Assembly (NCBI RefSeq): GCF_000317535.1
Contig: NC_019757.1
Coordinates: 3,612,501-3,676,500, forward strand
Reading direction: 5' to 3'
Length of the DNA: 64,000 nucleotides
From: Cylindrospermum stagnale PCC 7417
GTDB lineage: Bacteria > Cyanobacteriota > Cyanobacteriia > Cyanobacteriales > Nostocaceae
Positions within the stretch are counted from its first letter, which is position 1; every line of letters begins with the position of its first letter. The translations under genes and the position numbers were made by a program. The notes under the pieces were generated by a model. The model was not told where the DNA came from and did no database searches. It saw only the letters and a program-made list of their open reading frames with translations. Positions 1 to 9,344 of the stretch are shown here, one piece after another.

Positions 1-2
1 AT

Positions 3-803
3 GAGCAGAAAGCAGCAAAAGTGATTCACTTTGAAGTTAGTCAGGAACCGTTAGAAATTACTAAGAAGCGGGAAGATGTGCAGCGGTTGCAAAATGGTTT
101 TAATCAATTGCTGCAAGAATTAGCAAAAGCAAATATACCTGCCAAATATCAACCTTATAAAGAAGTACCAAAATCTAGAAATACCACTAAGGAATCTTCC
201 CCAGTAAATCAGACTACGAACCAGCAAAGACAGGAAAATACTGCTCCGAATGCCGAGAAAAAGGTAGAACTTCCGCGTCAAAAAGTTTCCTCACCGTCAC
301 CGCAGCAAAATACTGCTCAAAATACCGAGAAAAAGGTAGAACTTCCGCGTCAAAAAGTTTCCTCACCACCACCGCCGAAAAACACTGCTCCAAATACCGA
401 GAAAAAGGTAGAACTGCCGCGTCAGCCAGTTTCGCCACCATCACCGCGTCCTGAAGAGGTAGAGGCGAAATTCCGCAATTGGGAACTAGATGAGGAAATA
501 GCGCGGATGAAAGCTGAAATGCGTTCCTCTGGTTCGCAAACTGGTAAGCAGCCAAATCAAAGCAATAAAGCACCTAATCAACCTAATAACCTGGTAGAAA
601 AAGATAAAATTACTCGCGCCTATAGCATTTTAGGATTACAGCCGAGTGCTTCCCTTGCTGAAGTCAAACAGGCTTATCGAACTTTAGTGAAAAAATGCCA
701 TCCAGATTTATTTGTGAATCAGCCACAACTGCAAAAGCAAGCGCAAGAGAAGATGAGGTCAGTTAATGAAGCTTACACGATTTTATCGGCTAAAAATAAC
801 TAG
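3..803 (+). CDS. J-domain (DnaJ-like) protein, probably 5'-truncated by the window edge
   Basis: The C-terminal ~65 residues form a J domain with the HPD tripeptide (about residue 227 counting from the GTG at 21), so the protein probably recruits and stimulates an Hsp70. Before it lies a low-complexity linker with three tandem 24-residue repeats (237-308, 309-380, 381-452), each carrying EKKVELPRQ and Pro/Ser-rich ends. The frame stays open to base 3. The GTG at 21 has no convincing ribosome binding site, so I think the gene starts upstream of the window. The J domain is certain; the client and partner chaperone are unknown. A C-terminal J domain behind a long disordered linker is not the layout of the housekeeping DnaJ. 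Confidence 0.8.
   Translation, partial: EQKAAKVIHFEVSQEPLEITKKREDVQRLQNGFNQLLQELAKANIPAKYQPYKEVPKSRNTTKESSPVNQTTNQQRQENTAPNAEKKVELPRQKVSSPSPQQNTAQNTEKKVELPRQKVSSPPPPKNTAPNTEKKVELPRQPVSPPSPRPEEVEAKFRNWELDEEIARMKAEMRSSGSQTGKQPNQSNKAPNQPNNLVEKDKITRAYSILGLQPSASLAEVKQAYRTLVKKCHPDLFVNQPQLQKQAQEKMRSVNEAYTILSAKNN
237..452 (+). repeat. Three tandem 72-bp in-frame coding repeats
   Basis: Three consecutive 72-bp units (237-308, 309-380, 381-452) encode near-identical 24-residue blocks in the linker of the J-domain protein. Because 72 is a multiple of three, copy-number change would keep the frame. Confidence 0.9.
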
Positions 804-917
804 CTTTCTCCCAAATTTTCCTCATAATTAACGCATTTTATGCTGATGCAAAAACGCAAAGACGCCAAGATATGACTTAGCGCCTTTACGTGTGTTGTGC
901 TGAATAATCTTCGGAAC

Positions 918-1556
918 TTACTTGTTAGGTTGAGGAGTCAAACGCAGATAGGGTTTGACTTCTTGATAACCTTTGGGGAATTTTTCTTTGAGTACTTCTG
1001 GATCTTTGAGTGAGGGGACAATCACGCAATCATCCCCATCTTTCCAGTCAGCGGGGGTAGCTACGCTGTAATTATCAGTTAATTGCAGGGAGTCAATTAC
1101 TCGCAATAGTTCATCAAAGTTGCGTCCTGTGCTGGGGGGGTAGGTGAAGCTAAGACGCAGTTTCTTGTTGGGGTCGATAACGAAGACGGAACGCACTGTG
1201 ATGTTTGCAGCTGCGTTGGGGTGAATCATATCATAAAGGTCAGAAACCTTTTTGTCTGAATCTGCCAAAATTGGGTAGTTAAGAGTGGTGCTTTGGGTTT
1301 CTTCGATATCTCCCACCCATCCTTTGTGGGATTCTACATCATCAACGCTGAGTGCGATCGCTTTAACGTTGCGCTTATCAAATTCTGGTTTCAGTTTGGC
1401 AACAGTGCCTAACTCAGTCGTACAAACAGGTGTAAAGTCAGCAGGGTGAGAAAACAGCACTACCCAGCTGTCACCTGCCCATTCATAAAAATTTATGTCG
1501 CCGTGTGTCGAGGCTTGCGTAAAGTTGGGTACTGTGTCACCAAGACGGAGAGTCAT
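918..1556 (-). CDS. 1-Cys peroxiredoxin (Prx6 type)
   Basis: A 212-residue thiol peroxidase that reduces hydrogen peroxide and alkyl hydroperoxides. The peroxidatic cysteine is C45, in the block HPADFTPVCTTELG. The length and the extended C-terminal half (LRVIDSLQLT...ATPADWKDGDDCVIVP) are those of the Prx6/1-Cys subfamily, not of 2-Cys or PrxQ enzymes. The gene is monocistronic, on the strand opposite the J-domain gene. The ATG at 1556 gives the expected N-terminus, MTLRLGDTVPNF. The enzyme is expected to be cytosolic and to need an external thiol for recycling. Confidence 0.95.
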   Translation of the reverse strand: MTLRLGDTVPNFTQASTHGDINFYEWAGDSWVVLFSHPADFTPVCTTELGTVAKLKPEFDKRNVKAIALSVDDVESHKGWVGDIEETQSTTLNYPILADSDKKVSDLYDMIHPNAAANITVRSVFVIDPNKKLRLSFTYPPSTGRNFDELLRVIDSLQLTDNYSVATPADWKDGDDCVIVPSLKDPEVLKEKFPKGYQEVKPYLRLTPQPNK

Positions 1557-1683
1557 GCGAGATTCCCTAGTAGTTAAAAAGGCATATGTGTTCTATTCTG
1601 CCATAATGACACAAAACACCGGTTCCCCCATCGGGCTTCAGCGGTTTGCAACAAAATTTTAAGTTTTCAGATGTAAGTCTCCT

Positions 1684-2859
1684 TTATTTTTGGTTGGCGA
1701 TAATGTGATTGTAGGCAAGGATAGTTTGACGAGCGATCGCATGCCAACTGAAATGCTGTAAGGCATATTTTTGGGCATTTAATCCCCTCTGCTGGCATTC
1801 AGCGGGATTTTTGAAGGCTTCTTGCAGCAAATCTTTGAGTGATTGCACATCCGTTGTTCCCACCCAACCAGAGGCACTATCTACTACTTGCTGGCAAATA
1901 TGCACTTGGTCAGAAATTACCACAGGTATTCCGGCTACCATCGCCTCAGCAACAGCAATTCCAAAGTTTTCATAGTATGATGGCAAAACAAATAAATCAG
2001 CAGCTTGTAGTAAACTAGCCTTTAGTTCACCCCTAACAAAGCCAGTAATCGTAGTGTGCGATCGCAGTGGGGAATTTTGTATTTGAGACTTAATTTTCTC
2101 TTCATAAATTGGGTCTTGGGGATTTGTCCCAGCCAAAACAAAGTGAAAATTGTAGCCTTCTGCTAATAGTTTCTCTAGTGCCGGAATCAACAAATTTAAC
2201 CCTTTTTTCGGGTCTATTCGCGACATAAACAGCACCAAAGGCACATCACCGGGAATACCCAACTGACTCCGTACTTTCCCCTTCTCTCCAACTAGAGGAA
2301 TCACGCCTAAAGGAATTACCAAATCCCGCGTAGATACGCCAAACCTTTCTGATACTTTGGCTTCTTGTTCGCTGGTAAAATGAATAGCCGCCGCACCTGC
2401 TAAATTAGCACGTTCTAAAATAGCCACATAAAACTGTTTTAATTGCTTTTTTTTGCGTAAATCAGCAGGATCGAGAGTTCCCAAAGGACGCAAAATGTAA
2501 GGCAGCTTTTGTTGACGACATATGGTCGCAGCGGCACTACTTACGGGAGAGAATAAAGCATGAATATGGGCGATGTCAAACTCATGAGCATGGCGTTTTA
2601 GCCAACGTAGTAAGTCCAGGGAAAATTTATAGCGCCGAAATGGCGCACAACGGAAGTAAATTATTTCATAGCCGTCTTGTTTTACTGGGTGATTTAAAGG
2701 AACATCCAGGGATTTTTGCCCAGAATCGCCATTACTATCAGTTGTGAGAATTGTAACTTTTACACCCTCTCTAGCTAAAGCTGGAGCTAGTCCTAGTACC
2801 ATTTGACTAGGGCCACCATAAATCAGGGAAATCGAGGGAACAATTTGTAATATCTTCAT
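1684..2859 (-). CDS. hpsP: GT4 family glycosyltransferase, likely HpsP
   Basis: A 391-residue GT-B fold transferase. The N-terminal half is of the Glycos_transf_4 type (Gly-rich YGGPSQMVLGLAPAL near residue 14). The C-terminal half has the retaining-GT signature ENFGIAVAEAMVAGIPVV, in which the two glutamates bind the nucleotide-sugar. No signal peptide or membrane helix is seen, so it should act at the inner face of the plasma membrane. It is the last of four co-directional polysaccharide genes (6991 down to 1684). The name HpsP is inferred from family and from the order L-N-O-P known for the hormogonium polysaccharide genes; sugar specificity cannot be read from the sequence. Confidence 0.75.
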   Translation of the reverse strand: MKILQIVPSISLIYGGPSQMVLGLAPALAREGVKVTILTTDSNGDSGQKSLDVPLNHPVKQDGYEIIYFRCAPFRRYKFSLDLLRWLKRHAHEFDIAHIHALFSPVSSAAATICRQQKLPYILRPLGTLDPADLRKKKQLKQFYVAILERANLAGAAAIHFTSEQEAKVSERFGVSTRDLVIPLGVIPLVGEKGKVRSQLGIPGDVPLVLFMSRIDPKKGLNLLIPALEKLLAEGYNFHFVLAGTNPQDPIYEEKIKSQIQNSPLRSHTTITGFVRGELKASLLQAADLFVLPSYYENFGIAVAEAMVAGIPVVISDQVHICQQVVDSASGWVGTTDVQSLKDLLQEAFKNPAECQQRGLNAQKYALQHFSWHAIARQTILAYNHIIANQK

Positions 2860-3032
2860 TTTTTGTCAGTTGTCAGTTGTTGTTTACTAATAATTTCTAG
2901 ACTTCTGGCAAAAATTATACTTTCTTATAATTTACCGTAGATAAACACACCCTGATTTACGCGTGTAAATCTTGTGGTTTATCTGTGGTTTCATTTTCAT
3001 AAAATTGGCTTTTCCAAGAAGTTTAATTACTA

Positions 3033-4205
3033 CTAACTACTAACAAGTTCTTGATAAAAATCTAATTGTTGCTGTGCTAAAGCTTTATTTGTGTATTTAA
3101 CCATTGCTCGTTGATAACCGATTTCACCAAGACTTTGGGCTAAATCTGGATTTTCTATTAGTTGCAATAAACAATTAGCCAGCGCTTTAGCATCGCTTTC
3201 AGGAAAGATTAAGCCAGCCTCACCAATTACATAGGGAATTTCGCCAGAGTCGGAACCAATAACTGGTACTTTGCAAGCCATTGCTTCAATTAACACATGG
3301 CCAAATTGTTCTTTCCAGCCTACAGCCGTTAAAGTTTTAAACTTGTAAGTAGTTTCTGAAGGCAGTACCAAAGTACTCATTAAATTAATATAATTAGTGA
3401 CTTCATCGTGGGGAACACTTTCTACAATAATTACCCTGTCTTGAATGTTGTTTTCTACTGCTGTTCTAATTAATTCGTCTCGCAATTCTCCTCGTCCTAG
3501 CAGCAGTAATTTCCAAGGTTTATCAGGCAAAGTTACCAAGGCTTGTAAAAGTGTTAACAAACCCTTCTCTGGGACAAAACGCCCAACGAAGCCCACAACA
3601 AAATCCCCTGTTTTAATGCCCAATTTAGCAGCTAATTCTGGTTGTGGGTGAGAAACAAACAATTTTTCATCCACACCCAGTTGCGGTATGACTTTAATTG
3701 GCCCTTGATATCCTCTTTGTTGTAATATTTCTGCACCATCCTGATTACCGCTAATAATGCCGTGGCTATGTTTAAGGTTATATTTTTCTAAAAGAGCAAC
3801 TGGTAATTTCAGTTCGTAGGGTAGATTCCACCAAGTAAAAAATACATTTTTGGCTTTAAGTCCTAATAGCTGATTTAGGACAATCATTTGAGTATAAGCT
3901 AAACCTCTAGACCCTTGTTCTACATAGATAATTTGGGGGCGAAACTGTCGCATCAAAGATATCAAATCAGCGCCAAAAGTGAGGAGGGCTTGATGATTTT
4001 GACTAAAGTTAGAAATAGGAACTATTTTAAATTTGCCTTCATCCCGGTATTCAGTTTCAATAATTTTGTTTTGGACACCGCCTGGCCGCCAGCACTTTGG
4101 TACGACAACTGTCACTTCAATTCTGGGGTCTAGTTGGGATAAAGCGCGTAGTTTTTCACAATTGAGGTCTACAATATATGTGTGGCTGGCAACTAGAATT
4201 CTCAT
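3033..4205 (-). CDS. hpsO: GT4 family glycosyltransferase, likely HpsO
   Basis: A 390-residue GT-B glycosyltransferase. VGFVGRFVPEKGLLTLLQAL marks the start of the nucleotide-sugar-binding half, and EQFGHVLIEAMACKVPVIGS carries the paired glutamates. The N-terminus (MRILVASHTYIVDLNCEKL) is unlike that of the neighbouring GT4 protein, so the two are not recent duplicates. The gap to the downstream GT4 gene is 173 bp, and to the upstream GT2 gene 76 bp that include an ATTGGTA heptamer array. It probably adds one sugar during repeat-unit assembly of the exopolysaccharide. The HpsO assignment rests on family and gene order. Confidence 0.72.
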   Translation of the reverse strand: MRILVASHTYIVDLNCEKLRALSQLDPRIEVTVVVPKCWRPGGVQNKIIETEYRDEGKFKIVPISNFSQNHQALLTFGADLISLMRQFRPQIIYVEQGSRGLAYTQMIVLNQLLGLKAKNVFFTWWNLPYELKLPVALLEKYNLKHSHGIISGNQDGAEILQQRGYQGPIKVIPQLGVDEKLFVSHPQPELAAKLGIKTGDFVVGFVGRFVPEKGLLTLLQALVTLPDKPWKLLLLGRGELRDELIRTAVENNIQDRVIIVESVPHDEVTNYINLMSTLVLPSETTYKFKTLTAVGWKEQFGHVLIEAMACKVPVIGSDSGEIPYVIGEAGLIFPESDAKALANCLLQLIENPDLAQSLGEIGYQRAMVKYTNKALAQQQLDFYQELVSS

Positions 4206-4235
4206 TGGTAATTGGTAATTGGTAATTGGTAATTG
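4204..4235. repeat. Heptameric short tandem repeat (ATTGGTA class)
   Basis: About four and a half copies of a 7-bp unit sit just upstream of the GT4 start codon. Short tandem heptamers of this kind are common between genes of filamentous cyanobacteria. Confidence 0.9.
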
Positions 4236-4281
4236 TAGGCTGATTAATGCTCAGTCTACTGAAATATAGAGTTATAAAATT

Positions 4282-5262
4282 CTAAATTTGTTGATCCAAT
4301 TTACTGTAAACTTGCCCATCATTCCATATTGATTGGATGACTGTACCCAAGGCTTTAAGAAAGCCCAAAATGTAGAAAATACCGCGAGTGACAATTTTTA
4401 TCGGGGAACCGCTTTTGTAACAAGGGGGGTGTCCCAAGACGTGACAATCAAATAAACGGGCGTATAGACGTAAAGCTTGGGTAGCAGTCAGGTTTTTCAG
4501 CCCCATTAAGAAATGGTTGTGGTAGAAGGTGAGTTGATATTGGAGCGATCGCATACTAATATCATGGCAACCCCCCGTCTCTTCCCCTAAATGCACCAAA
4601 TAAGCTTCTGGGTCATACCAAATCTTATATCCCGTTTGCCGCAGCCGCAAACAAAAATCTGATTCTTCCCGCACCGCACTACCGCCAAACCGCTCGTCAA
4701 ATCTCAATCCGTACTTGATAAAGATTTCGCGGCGAAACGACATATTGCACCCCCTAGCTGTCAGCACTTGTTGGGGTTTAGTCGTATGCACTAAATCAAT
4801 ATGATACCAAGCAATTCCTGGGTCCATTGCCTGGGGAGGTAGATATTCAATCTGCATTTCTCCACCAGAATCACCCAACTTCATTCTGTCAAATACCCGA
4901 CCAGCAACAGCCCCCACCTCTGGGTTTTGCAGATAATTTTTCCCATGAGCTGCTAAAAATCCAGGGGTTAACTGCACATCATCATCAATAAACAAGATGA
5001 TTTCACCAGTTGACCGCCGCACAGCATAATTCCTTGCTCCTGGCAGACTCGCCCAATCTAAGTGGAATAATTTAATTTTACCTGCTGCTGCCAACGCATC
5101 TAAATAAGCTTGAGTATCTGGTTCGTGTTTTGGCGTTTGATCTACCACCAAAACTTCAAAATTTGGATATTCTTGCTTCAACAAGTCTACAAGGCTATCA
5201 CGCAGAACTTTTTCGCGGCCGTATGTCGGGATAACCACTGAAATGAAGGGATAATCACTCAT
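4282..5262 (-). CDS. hpsN: GT2 family glycosyltransferase, likely HpsN
   Basis: A 326-residue GT-A fold transferase. It opens with FISVVIPTYGREKVL, has the metal-binding DxD-type motif FIDDDVQL near residue 97, and a C-terminal acceptor-side block REESDFCLRLRQTGYKIWYDP. It lies directly downstream of the Wzy-like membrane protein and upstream of two GT4 enzymes, all on the minus strand, so it is probably co-transcribed and makes the same polysaccharide. The HpsN label is inferred from context. Donor sugar is unknown. Confidence 0.75.
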   Translation of the reverse strand: MSDYPFISVVIPTYGREKVLRDSLVDLLKQEYPNFEVLVVDQTPKHEPDTQAYLDALAAAGKIKLFHLDWASLPGARNYAVRRSTGEIILFIDDDVQLTPGFLAAHGKNYLQNPEVGAVAGRVFDRMKLGDSGGEMQIEYLPPQAMDPGIAWYHIDLVHTTKPQQVLTARGCNMSFRREIFIKYGLRFDERFGGSAVREESDFCLRLRQTGYKIWYDPEAYLVHLGEETGGCHDISMRSLQYQLTFYHNHFLMGLKNLTATQALRLYARLFDCHVLGHPPCYKSGSPIKIVTRGIFYILGFLKALGTVIQSIWNDGQVYSKLDQQI

Positions 5263-5344
5263 ATTATTTTTTTTAGGTTAGACGATAACTCGGTAAAAAT
5301 TGATTTTCATAAACTTCAGTATACCTCTGCCGCTTTTATCTCTC

Positions 5345-6991
5345 TTAAAATTTTACTCGTAGGCGTTTTGTCGGTGTTTTTGGCTGAGACTCGGCATTTT
5401 GTTGATCTTGTTTATCCAGTAGTGGCAATTTGAACAGAACTCCAGCAAAAAACCAATAATAGACAGCCACTGGATCAACATCCAGAGGGTAGTAGTAGGT
5501 GTTGTAGCTAATAAACAATATAAACACCCACACAGCAGCACCGTAAGTGCGGTAATTACGGTTTTTTATCTGGCGATAAGTCTTAAAAGCAACGATTGTT
5601 AAGGTGGTAACCAACCCCAGAAAGGTGAGTACTCCCACAATTCCCACTTCATAAAGTACTTTTGGGTAGTAGGTCTCTACTAGCTTGGTTGAACCCATCG
5701 CCCTGGCAGAGTTAGTGGCTCGACCTAAGCCACTTCCTATAGGTCCATCAACATTCTTCCAATTTTCCTTAAATTGTTGGACTATAAACTCCTGCGGTGG
5801 TGAAGCTTCCCAACGATCTGTAAAACTCGCTGTTCTGTCTTGCACAACAGTAGGATTCGTCACCATAGCAATCCCCAAAATAACGGCGAGTCCTATTCCT
5901 ATGGGAATAAACCTTTTCAGGTTGCCAATTTGACCTGTGAGCAATAGCAAAATCACAAAACAAGTTGGTACTAAGGCTAAGGCAATTCTCTGCCCAGAGA
6001 CTACAGCATTGATAAAGACCGATGCTAAAGAACCTAAACTGACTAGCCGCCAAATTATCGAGGGATCTGAGAAGCCAGTAGCAAAGGTAAAAAAGGTGCT
6101 GGAAATCAAAAACCAGGCCCACTGCCAAGGAGCTACAAATGTTCCTGGGAGGCGAATTACGCCCTCTTCGGGACTATATAAGAGCGCTCCCCCAAAATAA
6201 CACCGGGCATCTAGTGATGTGACAAATAGGGCGTTTCCTTCGAGACCTCTCGTGCCTTGACATACTCCTGTTAGTAGTAACATGTATTGGATAAATCCAA
6301 GTCCACAGCAGATAAGTGTGAGGGTAACTTGGAGGCGTGATAAAAATAGAAAATCTCGCTGATTGCGAATTAGATAGTAAGCACAACTAATCAGGGGTAC
6401 GTAGCCTAAAAATACTTTTAATCCCAAAATTCCCATGCCTAGAGGGATTTCGTTGCTTGCTTTTGCCATGAGTCCCCCGCTAGGGGGGTTGAACTGCTGT
6501 CCACCATTGATAAACACTAAAGTTAGTAGACAGCAACCCAAGACAATCAACAGTGGGGTTTTAATGCCTGGGGGAATAATAAAGGGTACTCCCTGCTTAC
6601 GGCAAGTTTGCCAAAGTCCAATTAGCGCTGGCAGGTAAAAAGCATCTTTAGCTAATTGGAGTATAGGACTATTACCCAAGTAGTAGGTGATGGTACCCCC
6701 CATAGGCACATAAATGATGAAGGCAATCATAGCTTGGCGGGGGTATTTGTAGGCAAAAGACATGATGATAATTCCCGCCGTAGCGGTAATTGCCAGTTTA
6801 ATGCCACCTACGAAAAAGAGCAGAATGCCCAAGAAGAAACCGCCAGCGGAGGCGGTGGTGAGTAAGCTGGTGAATTCTTTTCGCGCTTGGGCTGCTTTGC
6901 GCTTTTGGGCTAACTGTTCTTTGAGGCTAAGGGTGGGTGTTGCTGCTGGCGTCTGCTTTTTTGAGCGCGGGGATTTCTTGGGTTTTGCCAT
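5345..6991 (-). CDS. hpsL: Wzy/O-antigen-ligase-like polysaccharide polymerase, likely HpsL
   Basis: A 548-residue polytopic membrane protein with a Lys-rich cytosolic N-terminus (MAKPKKSPRSKKQTP), about eleven hydrophobic helices and a large loop near residues 245-290 and again at 385-430, the layout of the O-antigen ligase/Wzy polymerase family. Such enzymes join lipid-linked repeat units on the periplasmic face. It is the first gene of the four-gene minus-strand cluster that continues with one GT2 and two GT4 enzymes, which matches the hpsL-hpsN-hpsO-hpsP set needed for the hormogonium (gliding-filament) polysaccharide. Family membership is well supported; the Hps role is inferred from context. 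Confidence 0.8.
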   Translation of the reverse strand: MAKPKKSPRSKKQTPAATPTLSLKEQLAQKRKAAQARKEFTSLLTTASAGGFFLGILLFFVGGIKLAITATAGIIIMSFAYKYPRQAMIAFIIYVPMGGTITYYLGNSPILQLAKDAFYLPALIGLWQTCRKQGVPFIIPPGIKTPLLIVLGCCLLTLVFINGGQQFNPPSGGLMAKASNEIPLGMGILGLKVFLGYVPLISCAYYLIRNQRDFLFLSRLQVTLTLICCGLGFIQYMLLLTGVCQGTRGLEGNALFVTSLDARCYFGGALLYSPEEGVIRLPGTFVAPWQWAWFLISSTFFTFATGFSDPSIIWRLVSLGSLASVFINAVVSGQRIALALVPTCFVILLLLTGQIGNLKRFIPIGIGLAVILGIAMVTNPTVVQDRTASFTDRWEASPPQEFIVQQFKENWKNVDGPIGSGLGRATNSARAMGSTKLVETYYPKVLYEVGIVGVLTFLGLVTTLTIVAFKTYRQIKNRNYRTYGAAVWVFILFISYNTYYYPLDVDPVAVYYWFFAGVLFKLPLLDKQDQQNAESQPKTPTKRLRVKF

Positions 6992-7064
6992 AAGTTTCCA
7001 TGGGTGAGTAAAGAATGCATGGTGTGGAGTACTACAAATGAATCAGCACTCCGCACTCAGTACT

Positions 7065-8552
7065 CTATTCGGCTAAGTGTTGTTGGACTTGTGACACCAA
7101 TTCATTTGTCCAGTGGTTGGCAAGTTCAGCATTGGCGGCTTCCACCATAACTCTGATCACTGGTTCTGTGCCGGAGGCGCGGACTAAAATTCTCCCAGTA
7201 TCACCCATTGCCGCTTCAGCACGGGCGATCGCATTATGTAAGGGTTGGCAATCTTTCCACCCTAAACGGCGATCGCGATCTACTACGCGCACGTTATGTA
7301 ATAGTTGCGGATATAACTGAAAGCTTTGATCTACCATCTCCCCTAAAGAAACACCAGCCTGTTTCACTAAAGCGGCTATATGCAAGGCTGTTAACAAGCC
7401 ATCTCCGGTAATTCCATAATGAGGGCAGAGGATATGACCTGATTGTTCGCCGCCTAACATTGCCCCAGTTCTAGACATTTCTGCCTGTACATATTGGTCG
7501 CCAACTGCTGTGCGAATTAAGTTACCACCAAGCTGTTGCCAAGCCTTCTCAAAGCCTAAGTTAGCCATGACAGTGGAAACAATCAGGTTGTCTGGCAACT
7601 GTTGCTTTTGTTGTAAATCGCGTCCCCAGAGGTAGAGTATGTAATCGCCGTTGATTTGTCTGCCGGTGTTATCTACAGCTAAAACGCGATCGGCATCGCC
7701 ATCAAAGGCAAAGCCTAAGTCAGCTTGATGCTGCTTAACTGTTGCTTGCAGAATATCTAGGTGAGTTGAACCGCAGTTAACATTAATGCGATCGCCATCT
7801 GCTTCGTTATGCAAACAGATTACCTCTGCACCCATTTCTGTAAATACCGCAGGTGCTAACCCGACTGCTGCCCCCCAAGCTAAATCTAAAACAATCTTCA
7901 TTCCCTGAAGATTGACACCACTATGCAAGGGTGTTTGTAACGCTTTACTATAATGCTTAATTAACTCTTGTCGCGAGTAATGCCGCCCACAATGACTGAC
8001 ACTCTTTGCCAGTGAGATTTTGCCACGCAGTCCCGCCTCAATTTCTGCCTGCAATCGTTGGGGTAACTTCGCACCATCCGCCCCAAAAATTTTAATGCCG
8101 TTGTCCTCTGGCGGGTTATGACTAGCAGAAATCATTACCCCGCCGATAGCATCAGTGATGCTGGCGAGATAAGAGACGCAGGGAGTAGGACATAATCCCA
8201 AATACCAAACCTCTAACCCCGCTGCTGTTAACCCTGCACTCAAGGCCATCGCTAGCATATCGCTAGAGTTTCTCGAGTCTTGTCCGAGAATGACTGGCCC
8301 AACTTGATTTGCATGGGTACGCAAAACAATACCCGCCCAAAACCCAACTTGCAATACTAAAGGCGCACTCAGCAATTCTCCCACTCGTCCGCGAATCCCA
8401 TCTGTACCAAATAAGGAAGTCGCAGGTAGCGGTATTAAGTTGAACGCAAAACTACTCTCATTTCCTATTTCCAATCCTTCAGATTCGGAAGCAGAACCCC
8501 CAGGAATGCCGCCTTGAGTCCGAGTTATCGATAAGACCATACGTTTAAACAC
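7065..8552 (-). CDS. glmM: Phosphoglucosamine mutase GlmM
   Basis: Converts glucosamine-6-phosphate to glucosamine-1-phosphate, feeding UDP-GlcNAc for murein and lipid A. The alpha-D-phosphohexomutase hallmarks are present: substrate block [15 protein letters not shown], catalytic phosphoserine S144 in [12 protein letters not shown], metal loop FAFDGDADR, sugar-binding GGEQSGH and phosphate-binding [13 protein letters not shown]. At 495 residues it is about 45 longer than typical bacterial GlmM because of an N-terminal extension before the TDGIRG block. I keep the upstream ATG but cannot exclude a later start. It is likely monocistronic. Confidence 0.95.
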   Translation of the reverse strand: MFKRMVLSITRTQGGIPGGSASESEGLEIGNESSFAFNLIPLPATSLFGTDGIRGRVGELLSAPLVLQVGFWAGIVLRTHANQVGPVILGQDSRNSSDMLAMALSAGLTAAGLEVWYLGLCPTPCVSYLASITDAIGGVMISASHNPPEDNGIKIFGADGAKLPQRLQAEIEAGLRGKISLAKSVSHCGRHYSRQELIKHYSKALQTPLHSGVNLQGMKIVLDLAWGAAVGLAPAVFTEMGAEVICLHNEADGDRINVNCGSTHLDILQATVKQHQADLGFAFDGDADRVLAVDNTGRQINGDYILYLWGRDLQQKQQLPDNLIVSTVMANLGFEKAWQQLGGNLIRTAVGDQYVQAEMSRTGAMLGGEQSGHILCPHYGITGDGLLTALHIAALVKQAGVSLGEMVDQSFQLYPQLLHNVRVVDRDRRLGWKDCQPLHNAIARAEAAMGDTGRILVRASGTEPVIRVMVEAANAELANHWTNELVSQVQQHLAE

Positions 8553-9344
8553 TCCACACAGTCACACTGGAGAATAACACTTTACAAGTTGTTCAACAAT
8601 TCCAAAAGAATATTTTTTCCACATTACTATCTACTGAGTACTTCAGGTTAAGACGATACGAGTATTAACCGCCATATCCCTGACAAAGCAACCGAGGAGG
8701 GCATAAACCAAGGCGATAGCTCATATTTCTTGACAGAATAACAGTGACAGAGATTAGCTAAAATTATCAGTCTTGTTTCCAGTGATATTATATTGGCAGT
8801 AATTAGATAATAACTACCTGTCAGCCTAGCTCAACAAATCGGCAAATCGCATGAATTAATGATTAAAACCATCATTTTTAGTTTCTGTAAATATTTTTCT
8901 GCCGATCATCGGAGGATTTGGTAAATTTACTCATAATTCCCGAATAATTTGCCGTTTCTACCAGTAAAACCTGCTCAAATATGATTAATTGTTTTTAATA
9001 ATCTAGAAATTTTAGATGATGTTTGAATTCGAGTACCTGGACAGAGAATCTAAGTTTAATTAGACCAAAAACAAAAAGCGCAGCCTGATCATTTGAGCGA
9101 GTAGATTCTTCTGTGAGAATTAGAATGAGAGCGTTTTACATTTTAAATTTCCCCCAAAGGGTTGCTAATTCAGGGATTCTAGCCCTTAGCCGATTGCTGT
9201 GTAAAACACTACAATTTATGTGAACTTAAGAAATTTTAATATAAATTCTCATCAAATAGTTTTAATGTAGCGTTTTAATGGCCTTTTTAGTCGTTTGTAA
9301 ATCAAAACTCTGGCAGTTAACTTTTTAAAGTTGAGAAATTTAGT
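8553..9344. other. 792-bp intergenic region between glmM and heme oxygenase
   Basis: AT-rich divergent promoter region with no open frame of note. It contains a TTGACA hexamer at about 8732 and, at 9133-9207, an inverted repeat (GTTTTACA/TGTAAAAC) that encloses a smaller AGGG/CCCT stem. This is long for an upstream region in this window and may hold a 5' leader or an unannotated small RNA for the heme oxygenase gene. Confidence 0.5.

Noticed and set aside
214-573. 119-codon ORF antisense to the J-domain gene
   Set aside because: It mirrors the tandem repeats on the other strand and has no independent features.
4204-4235. CRISPR-like repeat array
   Set aside because: Unit is 7 bp without spacers; the same holds for the other heptamer arrays at 35926, 39185, 57246 and 59684.
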